64,000 nt of DNA from Bacteroidales bacterium (GCA_012837935.1 DUQG01000016.1:62001-126000), one strand, 5' to 3'; positions 36,509-44,676 are shown, numbered from the stretch's first letter. Notes: generated by a model not told the origin, from the sequence alone. Program-made: numbers and translations.

Positions 36509-37840
36509 TCAATTCTCATCTCTAATTGCTTCGATGGCTTTAATATCCACCGCTCTTTTTGCCGGAATAAGTCCTGCTAATGTTCCAATTATCAGAATAA
36601 CCATAAGTCCGCCAACTGCCACACTAAAACTGATTTGCGGGTTTTTAAGGAAAAAATCGGTGTCGCGGGTTACAATTTCGATAATTTGCAAAATTCCAAC
36701 GCCTAACAACATGCCGAAAACTCCGGCTATTAAAGTCAAAATCACACTTTCCGTCATAATCTGTCGCATGATATTGCCCGGTGTGGCTCCCAAAGCCCGT
36801 TTAATACCAATCTCTTTGGTTCGCTCCCGAACGGTTACCAGCATAATATTGCTCACACCGATTCCGCCCGCCATCAATGTGCCTAAGCCCACAATCCAAA
36901 TTAAAATGCTGATTCCCAAGCCTAAATAAAGAAACATGGTAAACATATCTTCCATATTCATAGAAAAAACAGCTGTTTTGTCGGTAGGCGAAATATCGTG
37001 AAGTTTTTTCAACTCGTCTTGCACTGCTTTTTCTACCGTGCTTACTTTTACACCCGGATTGGCTGTGATAGCTAAAAAGTGAACAATATTTCCCTGATTA
37101 AAAGCCTGTTGCATGGTTGAGAAAGGTAGTATAATGGTCTCTTCCGCCCTTCCACCGATATTAATATTCGATGAATTTCCGGTAACTCCTACCACCTGAA
37201 AATAGATTCCGTTCAGTCGTATGGTTTTTCCCAGCGGATTTTCGCCGTTGTTAAAAAGCACTTCATAAACCCGTTTTCCGATTACACACACTTTTCGTTT
37301 TTCGGCTATGTCAATATCGTTGATAAATCTACCGTAAGTCATTTTGTTTCGGTCAATTTCATTGTAGTTCGGAAAAACTCCTTTTGAGTTGAAAGAACCT
37401 GATTTTTCGCCCCGAATTACATTTGAACGGTTGCCGAAAAGCACGGGGGAAAGGTATTGCATTTCCGGAATTTTTTGTTCCAAAATAGGTAAATCCGAGT
37501 TTACAATATCCCACGAACGTCCTTTTTTGAAACCTTTGTAGGGTTCGGAAGTGGTAGCTGTACCTACAAAACATGAGTTGGTAGCAAATCCTTCAATTTC
37601 CTGTTGCATCCCTTTTTGCAGCGAATCGCCGGCGCCCACCATAATCACAAGCATAAACATTCCCCAAAACACACCAAATGCAGTCAGTATGCTTCTCGAT
37701 TTGTTTTGCGTGATAGCTTGCCAAATCTCCTGCCATCGGTCGATGTCAAAAATGCCTGCACCTCTAACTTTCTCCCAAAATGTGCTTTTTCGTGAAATTT
37801 GTTGTTGTCTTTCAAAAGAATTATTATCCTTTGCTTTCAT
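36509..37840 (-). CDS. ABC transporter permease, MacB type (second)
   Basis: 443 residues from MKAKDNNSF; the open frame extends 17 codons further upstream, but that segment is not family-like. TM1 follows NKSRSILTAFGVFWGMFMLVIMVGAG; a MacB periplasmic core domain spans ~85-300; the C-terminal FtsX domain has three TM segments with VRERTKEIGIKRALGATPG. MacB-like exporters move antibiotics, peptides or lipoproteins by mechanotransmission. No ATPase domain is fused; the separate ATPase is at 39389. It is paralogous to the next permease upstream. Confidence 0.93.
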   Translation of the reverse strand: MKAKDNNSFERQQQISRKSTFWEKVRGAGIFDIDRWQEIWQAITQNKSRSILTAFGVFWGMFMLVIMVGAGDSLQKGMQQEIEGFATNSCFVGTATTSEPYKGFKKGRSWDIVNSDLPILEQKIPEMQYLSPVLFGNRSNVIRGEKSGSFNSKGVFPNYNEIDRNKMTYGRFINDIDIAEKRKVCVIGKRVYEVLFNNGENPLGKTIRLNGIYFQVVGVTGNSSNINIGGRAEETIILPFSTMQQAFNQGNIVHFLAITANPGVKVSTVEKAVQDELKKLHDISPTDKTAVFSMNMEDMFTMFLYLGLGISILIWIVGLGTLMAGGIGVSNIMLVTVRERTKEIGIKRALGATPGNIMRQIMTESVILTLIAGVFGMLLGVGILQIIEIVTRDTDFFLKNPQISFSVAVGGLMVILIIGTLAGLIPAKRAVDIKAIEAIRDEN

Positions 37841-37960
37841 TATTTTATATGATTTATCGTATTTTACCATTAAGAGATTAAGATTTTTCATTAAGTTTGT
37901 CTTAATGCCTCTAAACTCCTTAAAAATCTCAATGGTTTTCTATCTTTTTCAAAACTCGTA

Positions 37961-37996
37961 ACCTGAAACACGAAACCCGAACCTGAAACACGAAAC
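37961..37996. repeat. Short tandem repeat, period 20
   Basis: ACCTGAAACACGAAAC occurs exactly at 37961 and 37981, with degenerate GTGAAAC units to 38017, between the two permease genes. Confidence 0.7.
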
Positions 37997-38017
37997 GTGA
38001 AACATGGAACGTGAAAC

Positions 38018-39349
38018 TTATTCTTCTCTCATTGCTTCAATCGGTTTAATCCGCGTGGCTCTGCGTGCCGGCATATAACCTGCAATCACACCCGAAATAA
38101 TCAAAACAACAGTAGAAAAGACCACATAGCTTAGCTGTACAGTAGGATTTTTAAAAATAGACATATTGTCAGCCGGATTAGTACTATCCACATTTTGTGA
38201 AGCACCTTGTTCCATAATAAAATTGACGACTTCTGTCAGCCCAATCCCGAGTATCATCCCAATGTAACCGAATAGTGCTGTGATAAGGATTGACTCGATA
38301 ACGATGGAACGAAGTATGCTTGCAGGCGGTGCACCAATGGCTTTGCGGATGCCTATTTCGCGAGTTCGTTCCTTGACAGAAACAAGCATAATATTGCTTA
38401 CTCCCACTATTCCGGCTATTAGTGTAAAAATTCCCACAATGGTAACGAAAAGATTCAGTCCGTTGAAAATTTTCATGGTTTGAAGGTAGTCTTCCTGTGA
38501 ATTGCTAATCCAGAGTGCTCGTTTGTCTTCCGGATCAAACTGCATAGTTTGCGACATATTCTGTCTCAACTTTTCGTTGAATTTTTCATTTTCCTGCTTG
38601 GTATCCAATCCCTTTGTGGTAAAAGCAATAGATTCGAATTTTTTATTCGGATTGTAAATGGTTTGTGCCGTTGTGAATGGGATATAGCTCTGAGAACCAC
38701 CCCAATCTTCTTTTTGGGTGTTTACCCCGATAACTTTGAACATAATGGAACCAACTTTTACATATTCGCCCAGCGGATTTTGCTTTTTGAAAAGTGTTTC
38801 GGCTATTTTTCTGTCCAATACAATGACTTTATCACTGCTTTTTATATCTAAATTATTGATAAACCGTCCGTTGCCCGGCTTAAACTCCAAATTAAAAACC
38901 TGCTCGTAAGCCGGATGTACTCCTTTTATTGTATAAGAACCGTACTCTTGTTTGTAGGTTATAATGGAAGTTTTATTGATAATTCCGGTTTGGTCTTCTT
39001 TTTCGTGAATTGACTCATCGATACTGTTTAATTCTCGTTCAGAAAATGAGAGCGAACGGTTAGATTTCAATCCTTTAAAGGGTTTGGAAGTAGTTCCGGA
39101 CCACATTTGTATGGTATTGATGGCTCTTCGCCCGAAATTGGAAGTAACTCCATTTTTCAGCCCATTTCCCGCTCCCAAAAGCACGATAAGGATAAATATT
39201 CCCCACGAAACAGAGAGTCCGGTCAACGTAGTGCGAAGTTTGTTCTGCTTTAACGCCGAAAATATCTCTTGCAAAAGTTCGCCGAAATTGCTTAAAGGAA
39301 ATTTTCTTTTTACTGAGCCGTTTTTAATATTTTTGAATTTAGCTGACAT
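38018..39349 (-). CDS. ABC transporter permease, MacB type (first)
   Basis: 443 residues with the same plan as its neighbour: N-terminal TM (NKLRTTLTGLSVSWGIFILIVLLGAG), MacB periplasmic core, and a C-terminal FtsX module with VKERTREIGIRKAIGAPPASI and QYMPARRATRIKPIEAMREE-like ending. The two permeases probably form a heterodimer using the ATPase encoded 39 bp upstream. Confidence 0.93.
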   Translation of the reverse strand: MSAKFKNIKNGSVKRKFPLSNFGELLQEIFSALKQNKLRTTLTGLSVSWGIFILIVLLGAGNGLKNGVTSNFGRRAINTIQMWSGTTSKPFKGLKSNRSLSFSERELNSIDESIHEKEDQTGIINKTSIITYKQEYGSYTIKGVHPAYEQVFNLEFKPGNGRFINNLDIKSSDKVIVLDRKIAETLFKKQNPLGEYVKVGSIMFKVIGVNTQKEDWGGSQSYIPFTTAQTIYNPNKKFESIAFTTKGLDTKQENEKFNEKLRQNMSQTMQFDPEDKRALWISNSQEDYLQTMKIFNGLNLFVTIVGIFTLIAGIVGVSNIMLVSVKERTREIGIRKAIGAPPASILRSIVIESILITALFGYIGMILGIGLTEVVNFIMEQGASQNVDSTNPADNMSIFKNPTVQLSYVVFSTVVLIISGVIAGYMPARRATRIKPIEAMREE

Positions 39350-39388
39350 AAAATAGACATTTAGACTATTAGATATTAGACTGTTAGA

Positions 39389-40048
39389 CTACTCAATCAT
39401 ACCATCCTTTATCCGAATAATTCGGTCGGTGCTATCTGCTACGGACTGTTCATGCGTAACGATAATGGTGGTAATTCCGGTTTGGTTTAGTTCTTTCAGT
39501 ACATTCATTACTTCTGCCGAAGTTTTACTGTCAAGCGCTCCGGTGGGTTCATCGGCAAGCAAAACTTGCGGTTGGGAAATAATAGCACGAGCTATTGCCA
39601 CACGCTGTTTCTGTCCGCCCGACATTTCATTCGGATAGTGCGTAGCCCAATCTTTCAATCCCATCATATCCAGATACTCCAAGGCAATGGCGTTCCGTTT
39701 TTTCCGATTAATATTTTTGTAGTAAAGCGGAAGTGCTACGTTTTCCATTGCATTTTTGTAGTTGATCAGGTTAAATGATTGGAACACAAACCCTATCATC
39801 TCATTGCGATAAAGTGCCGCCTGTTTTTCCGAAAGGTCTTTTATCAACTTTCCGTTTAGCAGATACGAGCCTTCATCGTAGGAATCCAAAATCCCGAGAA
39901 TATTCAGTAAAGTTGACTTTCCCGAACCCGATGCTCCCATAATAGATACATACTCTCCGGCTTCTATGGTCAGGTCTATTCCTTTCAATACATGAAGCGA
40001 TGTAGCTTCGGTGTAATAGGATTTGTGTATGTTTTTTAAATTTATCAT
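39389..40048 (-). CDS. ABC transporter ATP-binding protein, LolD/MacB type
   Basis: 219 residues. Walker A GASGSGKST (~38-46), Q-loop FVFQSFNLI, signature MSGGQKQRVAIARAI, Walker B VLLADEPTGALD, and the H-loop in IIVTHEQSVA are all intact. It powers the two downstream permeases. The 174 bp upstream of it hold the hairpin comb at 40063-40197. Confidence 0.96.
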   Translation of the reverse strand: MINLKNIHKSYYTEATSLHVLKGIDLTIEAGEYVSIMGASGSGKSTLLNILGILDSYDEGSYLLNGKLIKDLSEKQAALYRNEMIGFVFQSFNLINYKNAMENVALPLYYKNINRKKRNAIALEYLDMMGLKDWATHYPNEMSGGQKQRVAIARAIISQPQVLLADEPTGALDSKTSAEVMNVLKELNQTGITTIIVTHEQSVADSTDRIIRIKDGMIE

Positions 40049-40062
40049 TGTTTTTACTTCAT

Positions 40063-40197
40063 GTTATTTGGACTTCGTCCGTTATTTAGCTTCGCTGTTA
40101 TTTGTCCGACTTCGTCGGACGTTATTTGCTACGCGTTATTTAGTTGTTATTAACTGTACAACACAATTATTATTGAATAACGCCGAAGGCAAATAAC
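40063..40197. repeat. Comb of GTTATTT-separated triloop hairpins
   Basis: GTTATTT alternates with short stems, mostly with TTC loops: GGAC-TTC-GTCC (40070), AGC-TTC-GCT (40088), GTCCGAC-TTC-GTCGGAC (40104), GC-TAC-GC (40128), and AGTT-GTTATT-AACT (40142). An inverted module GCC-GAA-GGC bracketed by GAATAAC/AAATAAC lies at 40175-40197. Confidence 0.75.
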
Positions 40198-40222
40198 CAT
40201 TAATAACAGCGTCAGCACATTG

Positions 40223-40822
40223 CTACTTTGTTTTAAAAAAACGAATGCTTAAAGGATAGTTCCATACTTCACCGTTACTAGCTTTAATTGCACCGATAAT
40301 GGTAAAGATAAAACCAAGAACTCCAAGTAGAATAAGCGGGGTTATAAGTATACCCAAAGTTCCTAAAAAGCGGAAGACCATAAACGGACTTTCATCTACA
40401 AATCCATCAAAAGTGCCATTTTCATACGCAAGTCCCGACATTGCCATTGAGCCACCAAAAACTAAAATCGCAGCTACAAGAAGCATAACCAGGATTATAA
40501 CATAAATAAATACACTGATAGTCCAGTTTAGAATAATTTTACCGTTCTTATCCACACTTTCACTTTCATCTCTTCGGGTTGCCCACATTACGATGGGAAC
40601 AATGATACCCAAAAAGGGAAACAAATAGCCGGAAAATCGCGACAAGTGCATTATTGCATTGTAACTGCGATTGTCGTCGGCTACACCAGTTTGCACGTTC
40701 TTATTATTTCCGAGCGTGTCATTGAAAATTTTCTCTTTTTCTGCCTGAAATTCGGCTTCTGTGATAATACCTTTTGCGTAAAGGTCTCTCAATTTTTCTA
40801 AATCGTCGTATTTGCTTGACAT
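40223..40822 (-). CDS. SHOCT / DUF4870 membrane protein
   Basis: 199 residues. The N-terminal SHOCT motif (DDLEKLRDLYAKGIITEAEFQAEKEKIF, ~5-32) is followed by a DUF4870 domain: HLSRFSGYLFPFLGIIVPIVMWATRRDES, NGKIILNWTISVFIYVII and two more TM segments. Function unknown; DUF4870 proteins are small inner-membrane proteins. It is the first gene of the minus-strand efflux cluster, directly behind the promoter/operator at 40878-40917. Confidence 0.9.
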   Translation of the reverse strand: MSSKYDDLEKLRDLYAKGIITEAEFQAEKEKIFNDTLGNNKNVQTGVADDNRSYNAIMHLSRFSGYLFPFLGIIVPIVMWATRRDESESVDKNGKIILNWTISVFIYVIILVMLLVAAILVFGGSMAMSGLAYENGTFDGFVDESPFMVFRFLGTLGILITPLILLGVLGFIFTIIGAIKASNGEVWNYPLSIRFFKTK

Positions 40823-40877
40823 AGCTTATAAAGTTTAATGGGTTAGTTGTAAAAAAAACACAGTTCCTTGTACGGCA

Positions 40878-40908
40878 CAAAAGTATGTAAAACTATAATA
40901 CCATGCAA
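40878..40908 (-). promoter_or_regulatory. Promoter of the efflux/PadR cluster
   Basis: On the minus strand TTG (40908-40906) and TACTTTTG (40885-40878) are 20 bp apart, about 55 bp before the SHOCT gene. Confidence 0.7.
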
Positions 40909-40917
40909 TACATAGTA
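40899..40917. promoter_or_regulatory. Candidate PadR operator
   Basis: TACCATGCAATACATAGTA, a 19-nt imperfect palindrome (outer TAC/GTA, inner ATG/CAT), overlaps the -33 element. Many PadR regulators bind ATG/CAT-type dyads. Confidence 0.45.
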
Positions 40918-41042
40918 CTGTATTTAAAATAAAAATATTTGATGTTAAAATCATAATAACTTAAATATCAATCTATTACATATTAATAAAAAATCAAACT
41001 TTAACTTATTTTAACTTTATGAATTTCAAATATATTACAAAA

Positions 41043-41090
41043 AAAGCGAAAGGCAAGGAATGTATCCCTGCCTTTTTGGCTTTTCGCTGC
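41043..41090 (-). terminator. Probable terminator of the DUF6398 gene
   Basis: On the minus strand an outer AGCGAAA/TTTCGCT and inner GGCAGGGA/TTCCTTGCC stem precede a T-run. Confidence 0.55.
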
Positions 41091-41108
41091 TATTGCTGGC
41101 TGACGTTC

Positions 41109-41606
41109 TTATTTAGTCGTGAATGAGATATCTTTACCTTCGGCTCGTGCTTGCTTTATCATTTGTTGATATTCCTCAGGTAATGAATCCAGCGGAACAA
41201 TAAATCCGTCAACCATTACAAGATTTGCGAAAGGGTCGCTATCCTGCATGTTCTTGGTTGAAAACTCATTATTCCAATAGCTAAGTTTTAGTAAATCCCG
41301 AATTTGTTTTGATTTGTTTCCGGTTGTTGATTTTTTTGTTCCGAAATAATCATTGATGTCATCTAATGAAAGATAAGGCTCAAAGGATTTGTCAAACAAA
41401 AAATTAATAGTCCCAAGTGCGTGAATGATTGCTGCCGCCCAAATTTCCGGTTTCCCTGTTACGAAAGGAACATCTCGTTTGCGTCCAAGTTTTTGTACCA
41501 TCCGTTCAGACAATTCAAAATATTCTTGATTAAGTTTTTCTTCGCAAAACTCTCTAAGAAGGTCAAGAATTTTTTGCTTTTGTTGTTCTACTTTTTGTTT
41601 GTCCAT
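41109..41606 (-). CDS. DUF6398 family protein
   Basis: 165 residues, cytosolic and helical. Contains a basic start (MDKQKVEQQKQKILDLLREFCEEKL), GRKRDVPFVTGKPEIWAAAIIHALGTINFLFD and a predicted helix-turn-helix-like LDDINDYFGTKKSTTGNKSKQIRDLL. I recognise it as DUF6398, function unknown. It lies 200 bp downstream of the HNH-DGQH gene on the same strand. Confidence 0.8.
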   Translation of the reverse strand: MDKQKVEQQKQKILDLLREFCEEKLNQEYFELSERMVQKLGRKRDVPFVTGKPEIWAAAIIHALGTINFLFDKSFEPYLSLDDINDYFGTKKSTTGNKSKQIRDLLKLSYWNNEFSTKNMQDSDPFANLVMVDGFIVPLDSLPEEYQQMIKQARAEGKDISFTTK

Positions 41607-41725
41607 AAGATTTTTGTATTTGAGTTGGGAATGTTTTTTGCGTATGAAGTAGTTACCGAGAATTCTTCGGTAACTGAATTATTGGCTATGCTGTTTCGTA
41701 TTTGTAGTTTTTTCTTTTTATCCAT
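41588..41725 (-). CDS. Possible 45-residue small protein
   Basis: An ATG frame coding MDKKKKLQIRNSIANNSVTEE and on to a WTNKK end. It overlaps the DUF6398 start by 19 nt in another frame. Basic N-terminus, no recognised domain. It may be chance or a remnant of a larger gene; low confidence. Confidence 0.2.
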   Translation of the reverse strand: MDKKKKLQIRNSIANNSVTEEFSVTTSYAKNIPNSNTKILWTNKK

Positions 41726-41794
41726 TTTTCAATATTTTGTACGGATAGAAAGTTGCTAATATTCAGATAGTTTTTGGCATTTGTTTAATGGGAT

Positions 41795-41804
41795 GTTAGG
41801 TAAC
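41795..41804. repeat. Inverted repeat at the HNH-DGQH gene, 3' side
   Basis: GTTAGGTAAC, 5 bp past the stop. Its inverse partner (9 of 10) is at 43454-43463. GTTAGGT fits the integron core-site pattern GTTRRRY. Confidence 0.5.
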
Positions 41805-41808
41805 GTGG

Positions 41809-43416
41809 TTATTCATTTAGTTTTATCATTTCAACAAAATTCAATGGTTTAGCAATTACTTGAACATTGTCAGAAGTCTTAGATGTTTCAAAAATAGTTT
41901 TCCAATAATCATAATTGTTCTTGCCCGAAAATATTGTACTTGCCATACTTCTATCTTTCCACAATGGAAGATTTTTCAAATTAATCAGGAAATTTCTGAT
42001 ATTATTCCAAAGTTGGTCAGGAAATTGAAATTGAAAAAGCTTATTACTTTCATATATCTTCCCTGTATTTATAAAGTAATTCTCAATTACCTTTCTCAAA
42101 TAAATCAACCAATTATACATAATTTCCTCTTTACTGATTCTATATGCGACTAAATGGTCATCTGTAATGTCTATGTCTTTTTTATCAATGATTTTTTGTT
42201 CAATTCTGTAAACACCAATTTCAGGATTAAACTTATTAATGTATATTTCTTCAGCGATAATGTTCAGCAATCTAACTATTTGGCTAATTTCCAATTCTCT
42301 TGGATTTAATCCTTCGTCAGATTTATAGCTAATATTTGTTTTCAAGATTAATTTTGAGTCTATAAATACTGAAAGGAAAGTCTTATCGAAAGCACTGTAA
42401 GATATTGGAAGTCCTTTAGCCTTTCCTTCAAAATCAATGTAATCTTTAAGTTTATTATCTTTTGAATAAGTAATTGAGTGTTTTATGCTATCAATAATAT
42501 ATTTTTTTATGTTTACATTTTCTCCTTTAAAATATTCGACCAATTGCTCTTCTGAGAAATCAAAACAATCTTCTTGCAATGTGTGGTCTGTTTGATATTT
42601 CCTTACTCGTTCAAAATAAAGTGTGTTATTTAACTGCCTCATAATTGATTTGTCAAAAGCAATCTGTCTAAGTGAGCTACCAGCATTTGTATTAGTTTCT
42701 GTTAGCCTATCAATATTAGGGTCTATGAACAAACGGACTAAAAGTTTTTTTGACCCAAGTAATATTTGGGCAACAGCCTTATGTTGTCCATCAAATACTT
42801 TTATTTTACCATCATCAATCCTTGCTAATGTTAAATGTAATTGTGGATTCCCTTTATAAAATTCTTTAACTAACAAATTTATGCTACTATTAATTCCGCG
42901 CGGATTTATCAATTCATCATGAAATAAAAATTCTATTGGAACTTCAATAAAACAAGATGTTTCATCGGATAATAAATCTTTAAATAGAGCTGATTTATAA
43001 ATTTTTGTATCCCCATTTTTATCAAACGAATATTCGATGCTTTCTCCATTTAGATTGTATTGAAAATTAAATTTAGAACCGCCATAATTATTAAGCACAT
43101 CCTTTAACGAGGCTGCTCGTGTCTCTTTAGAATTAATATCTTCTTGGATATGTTTTAGCCTATGTAAAACCCTTGCAATTGTAAGATTTGCATCTTGTTT
43201 TGATTTATTGCATGTTTCATGTGTCAGAGCAAAATTATCCTCACTATCTTTTCCTTTATTTGCAAGAGGAATTATATGGTCGATGTTTGTATTTTGTATT
43301 TGTAAATCAATCTCTTGCTGACAGATATAACAAATCCCATTTTGGATATTAAATAATTTGGTTGTCAAATCTTTATATTCTTGGTCTGTCAATGATTTTA
43401 AGAATTTTGATGCCAT
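41809..43416 (-). CDS. HNH endonuclease fused to a DGQH (ParB/DndB-like) domain
   Basis: 535 residues. N-terminal HNH domain: C29-x2-C32, D46-H47 (IDHIIPLANKG), N61 and H66-x2-C69-N70. Thus one zinc Cys is replaced by His, but the catalytic DH is intact. A central domain (~155-290) has the sequence VFDGQHKAVAQILLG, matching the DGQHR motif of ParB/DndB-like DNA-associated proteins, followed by NTNAGSSLRQIAFDKSIM. The C-terminal ~230 residues are helical and unrecognised. It is AT-rich and stands between inverted repeats. It could be a restriction or phage-defence nuclease, or a modification-linked regulator; that is inference. Confidence 0.82.
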   Translation of the reverse strand: MASKFLKSLTDQEYKDLTTKLFNIQNGICYICQQEIDLQIQNTNIDHIIPLANKGKDSEDNFALTHETCNKSKQDANLTIARVLHRLKHIQEDINSKETRAASLKDVLNNYGGSKFNFQYNLNGESIEYSFDKNGDTKIYKSALFKDLLSDETSCFIEVPIEFLFHDELINPRGINSSINLLVKEFYKGNPQLHLTLARIDDGKIKVFDGQHKAVAQILLGSKKLLVRLFIDPNIDRLTETNTNAGSSLRQIAFDKSIMRQLNNTLYFERVRKYQTDHTLQEDCFDFSEEQLVEYFKGENVNIKKYIIDSIKHSITYSKDNKLKDYIDFEGKAKGLPISYSAFDKTFLSVFIDSKLILKTNISYKSDEGLNPRELEISQIVRLLNIIAEEIYINKFNPEIGVYRIEQKIIDKKDIDITDDHLVAYRISKEEIMYNWLIYLRKVIENYFINTGKIYESNKLFQFQFPDQLWNNIRNFLINLKNLPLWKDRSMASTIFSGKNNYDYWKTIFETSKTSDNVQVIAKPLNFVEMIKLNE

Positions 43417-43453
43417 ATTTTTGTAATTAATTGTCTGTTTGTGTCTTTACCAT

Positions 43454-43463
43454 GTTGCCTAAC
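43454..43463. repeat. Inverted repeat at the HNH-DGQH gene, 5' side
   Basis: GTTGCCTAAC; its complement GTTAGGCAAC matches 41795-41804 at 9 of 10 positions. Confidence 0.5.
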
Positions 43464-43700
43464 GTATAATTTACATAATAAACTTTCGTAAAATATCTCC
43501 AAATCAATAGGTGTTTACGAAAATTTTACGCTCTACAAATGTATTAATATTTAGTCAATTACTAAAATTTTATAAATAAGTCATCTTTATTGTTTATTCG
43601 GGATTTTATTCTTTTTTCCTAAATTTTAGGATATGTTTTTCTCAATTTTGATTAAGTTTTTCAGGATTTTTCTACATTTTTTTCAGAATTTCCATTGTAT

Positions 43701-43719
43701 GCGGGATTACAAATCCCGC
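43701..43719. repeat. GGGATT triloop hairpin, copy 3
   Basis: GCGGGATT-ACA-AATCCCGC, a perfect 8-bp stem, 3-nt loop. Confidence 0.75.
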
Positions 43720-43741
43720 TATCCAGCGACAATTTTCTCGC

Positions 43742-44467
43742 TTACTCCAATCCCGACTTCACTATCTCTTGCGTATCTCTTACCAGTGCAGATGATTCAT
43801 CCTGTCCATACTGCTTAACATCTATCGGTTGATGCACAGTCATAGTAATAGTGCCGGGATTTACCATCAAGCTACGAATTTTCAATCGTTCGAAACCACC
43901 TTTTAGTGTAATGGGTACAATGGGCAAACTTAATTCCATAGCCAACAAAAAGGCTCCACGCTTAAATTTATTGACTCTTCCGGTTTTGGTGCGTGTTCCT
44001 TCAGGAAAAATAACCACAGAATTACCTTTTGTCAATTGCTCACCTGCTTTGAGTAAACTATTTTTGGCTGCAATAGGATTGCTTCTGTCAATAAAAATAT
44101 GTCCGGCAGAAACACAAGCCGGACCGACCATAGGAATTTTTTTCAGTTCGTACTTCATTACCCATTTAAAAATAAACGGAATCCAGCCATACACCACAAA
44201 AATATCGAACATGCTCTGGTGATTGGACACAAAAACATAGGATTGATTTTTGTCCAGATGGTCAAAACCGTTTGTTTTCACTCGAATAAAGAAAATCCAA
44301 CACATCAACTTGCCCCACCAACGTGCCGGAAAGTAAGAAATCGGATGATTGGGCAGAATAGGCGACAAAATCATTGTAAACAAAGCTGTCAACAAAGTTA
44401 ACACTATGCCAATAGGATAGGCAATTAACCAATGATAAATAAAATAAAAAGGATACCAAGCTTTCAT
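43742..44467 (-). CDS. plsC: 1-acylglycerol-3-phosphate O-acyltransferase family protein
   Basis: 241 residues. N-terminal TM segments (~8-35), then the acyltransferase block I NHQSMFD (HX4D, ~82-88), block III FPEGTRTKTGRVNKFKRGAF, and block IV LPIVPITLKGG. It makes phosphatidic acid from lysophosphatidate at the inner membrane. Length fits. Apparently a single gene; its 3' flank holds a triloop hairpin repeat. Confidence 0.93.
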   Translation of the reverse strand: MKAWYPFYFIYHWLIAYPIGIVLTLLTALFTMILSPILPNHPISYFPARWWGKLMCWIFFIRVKTNGFDHLDKNQSYVFVSNHQSMFDIFVVYGWIPFIFKWVMKYELKKIPMVGPACVSAGHIFIDRSNPIAAKNSLLKAGEQLTKGNSVVIFPEGTRTKTGRVNKFKRGAFLLAMELSLPIVPITLKGGFERLKIRSLMVNPGTITMTVHQPIDVKQYGQDESSALVRDTQEIVKSGLE

Positions 44468-44605
44468 TGTATTCTATATTTAATGTATTGAATGAAGTTG
44501 TATTTTTAAAACATCTGCTAAATGTCAGAAACAGAAATAAAAAGTAGTCTTACTATGGATACTATTAACAACTCTAGATAATATCACAAAAATAGTCATT
44601 TATAT

Positions 44606-44676
44606 AACTACGAACCCCGATAATTATCGGGGCGAATTGCACGAATAAATTCGTGTTATTCGTGAAATTCGTAGTT
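44606..44676. repeat. ACTACGAA/TTCGTAGT element, copy 1
   Basis: 71 bp. Ends AACTACGAA (44606-44614) and TTCGTAGTT (44668-44676). The interior has CACGAAT-AA-ATTCGTG (44640-44655). Unlike the other copies it holds an extra perfect 18-bp palindrome CCCCGATAATTATCGGGG (44615-44632). Confidence 0.85.

Larger units (their letters stand above)
43417..43741. other. AT-rich non-coding gap upstream of the HNH-DGQH gene
   Basis: Contains an inverted TTCGTAAA/TTTACGAA pair (~43483-43537), the GTTGCCTAAC repeat end (43454) and a GGGATT triloop hairpin (43701). No gene seen. Confidence 0.5.

Noticed and set aside
40063-40197. CRISPR array
   Set aside because: The repeated unit is only GTTATTT, spacers are 7-17 nt and self-complementary, and there are no cas genes.
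41795-43463. Calling the HNH-DGQH gene a true integron cassette
   Set aside because: Only the heptamer core sites are present; I could not find the partner arms of an attC, and there is no integrase in the window. Kept as a finding, not as a feature call.
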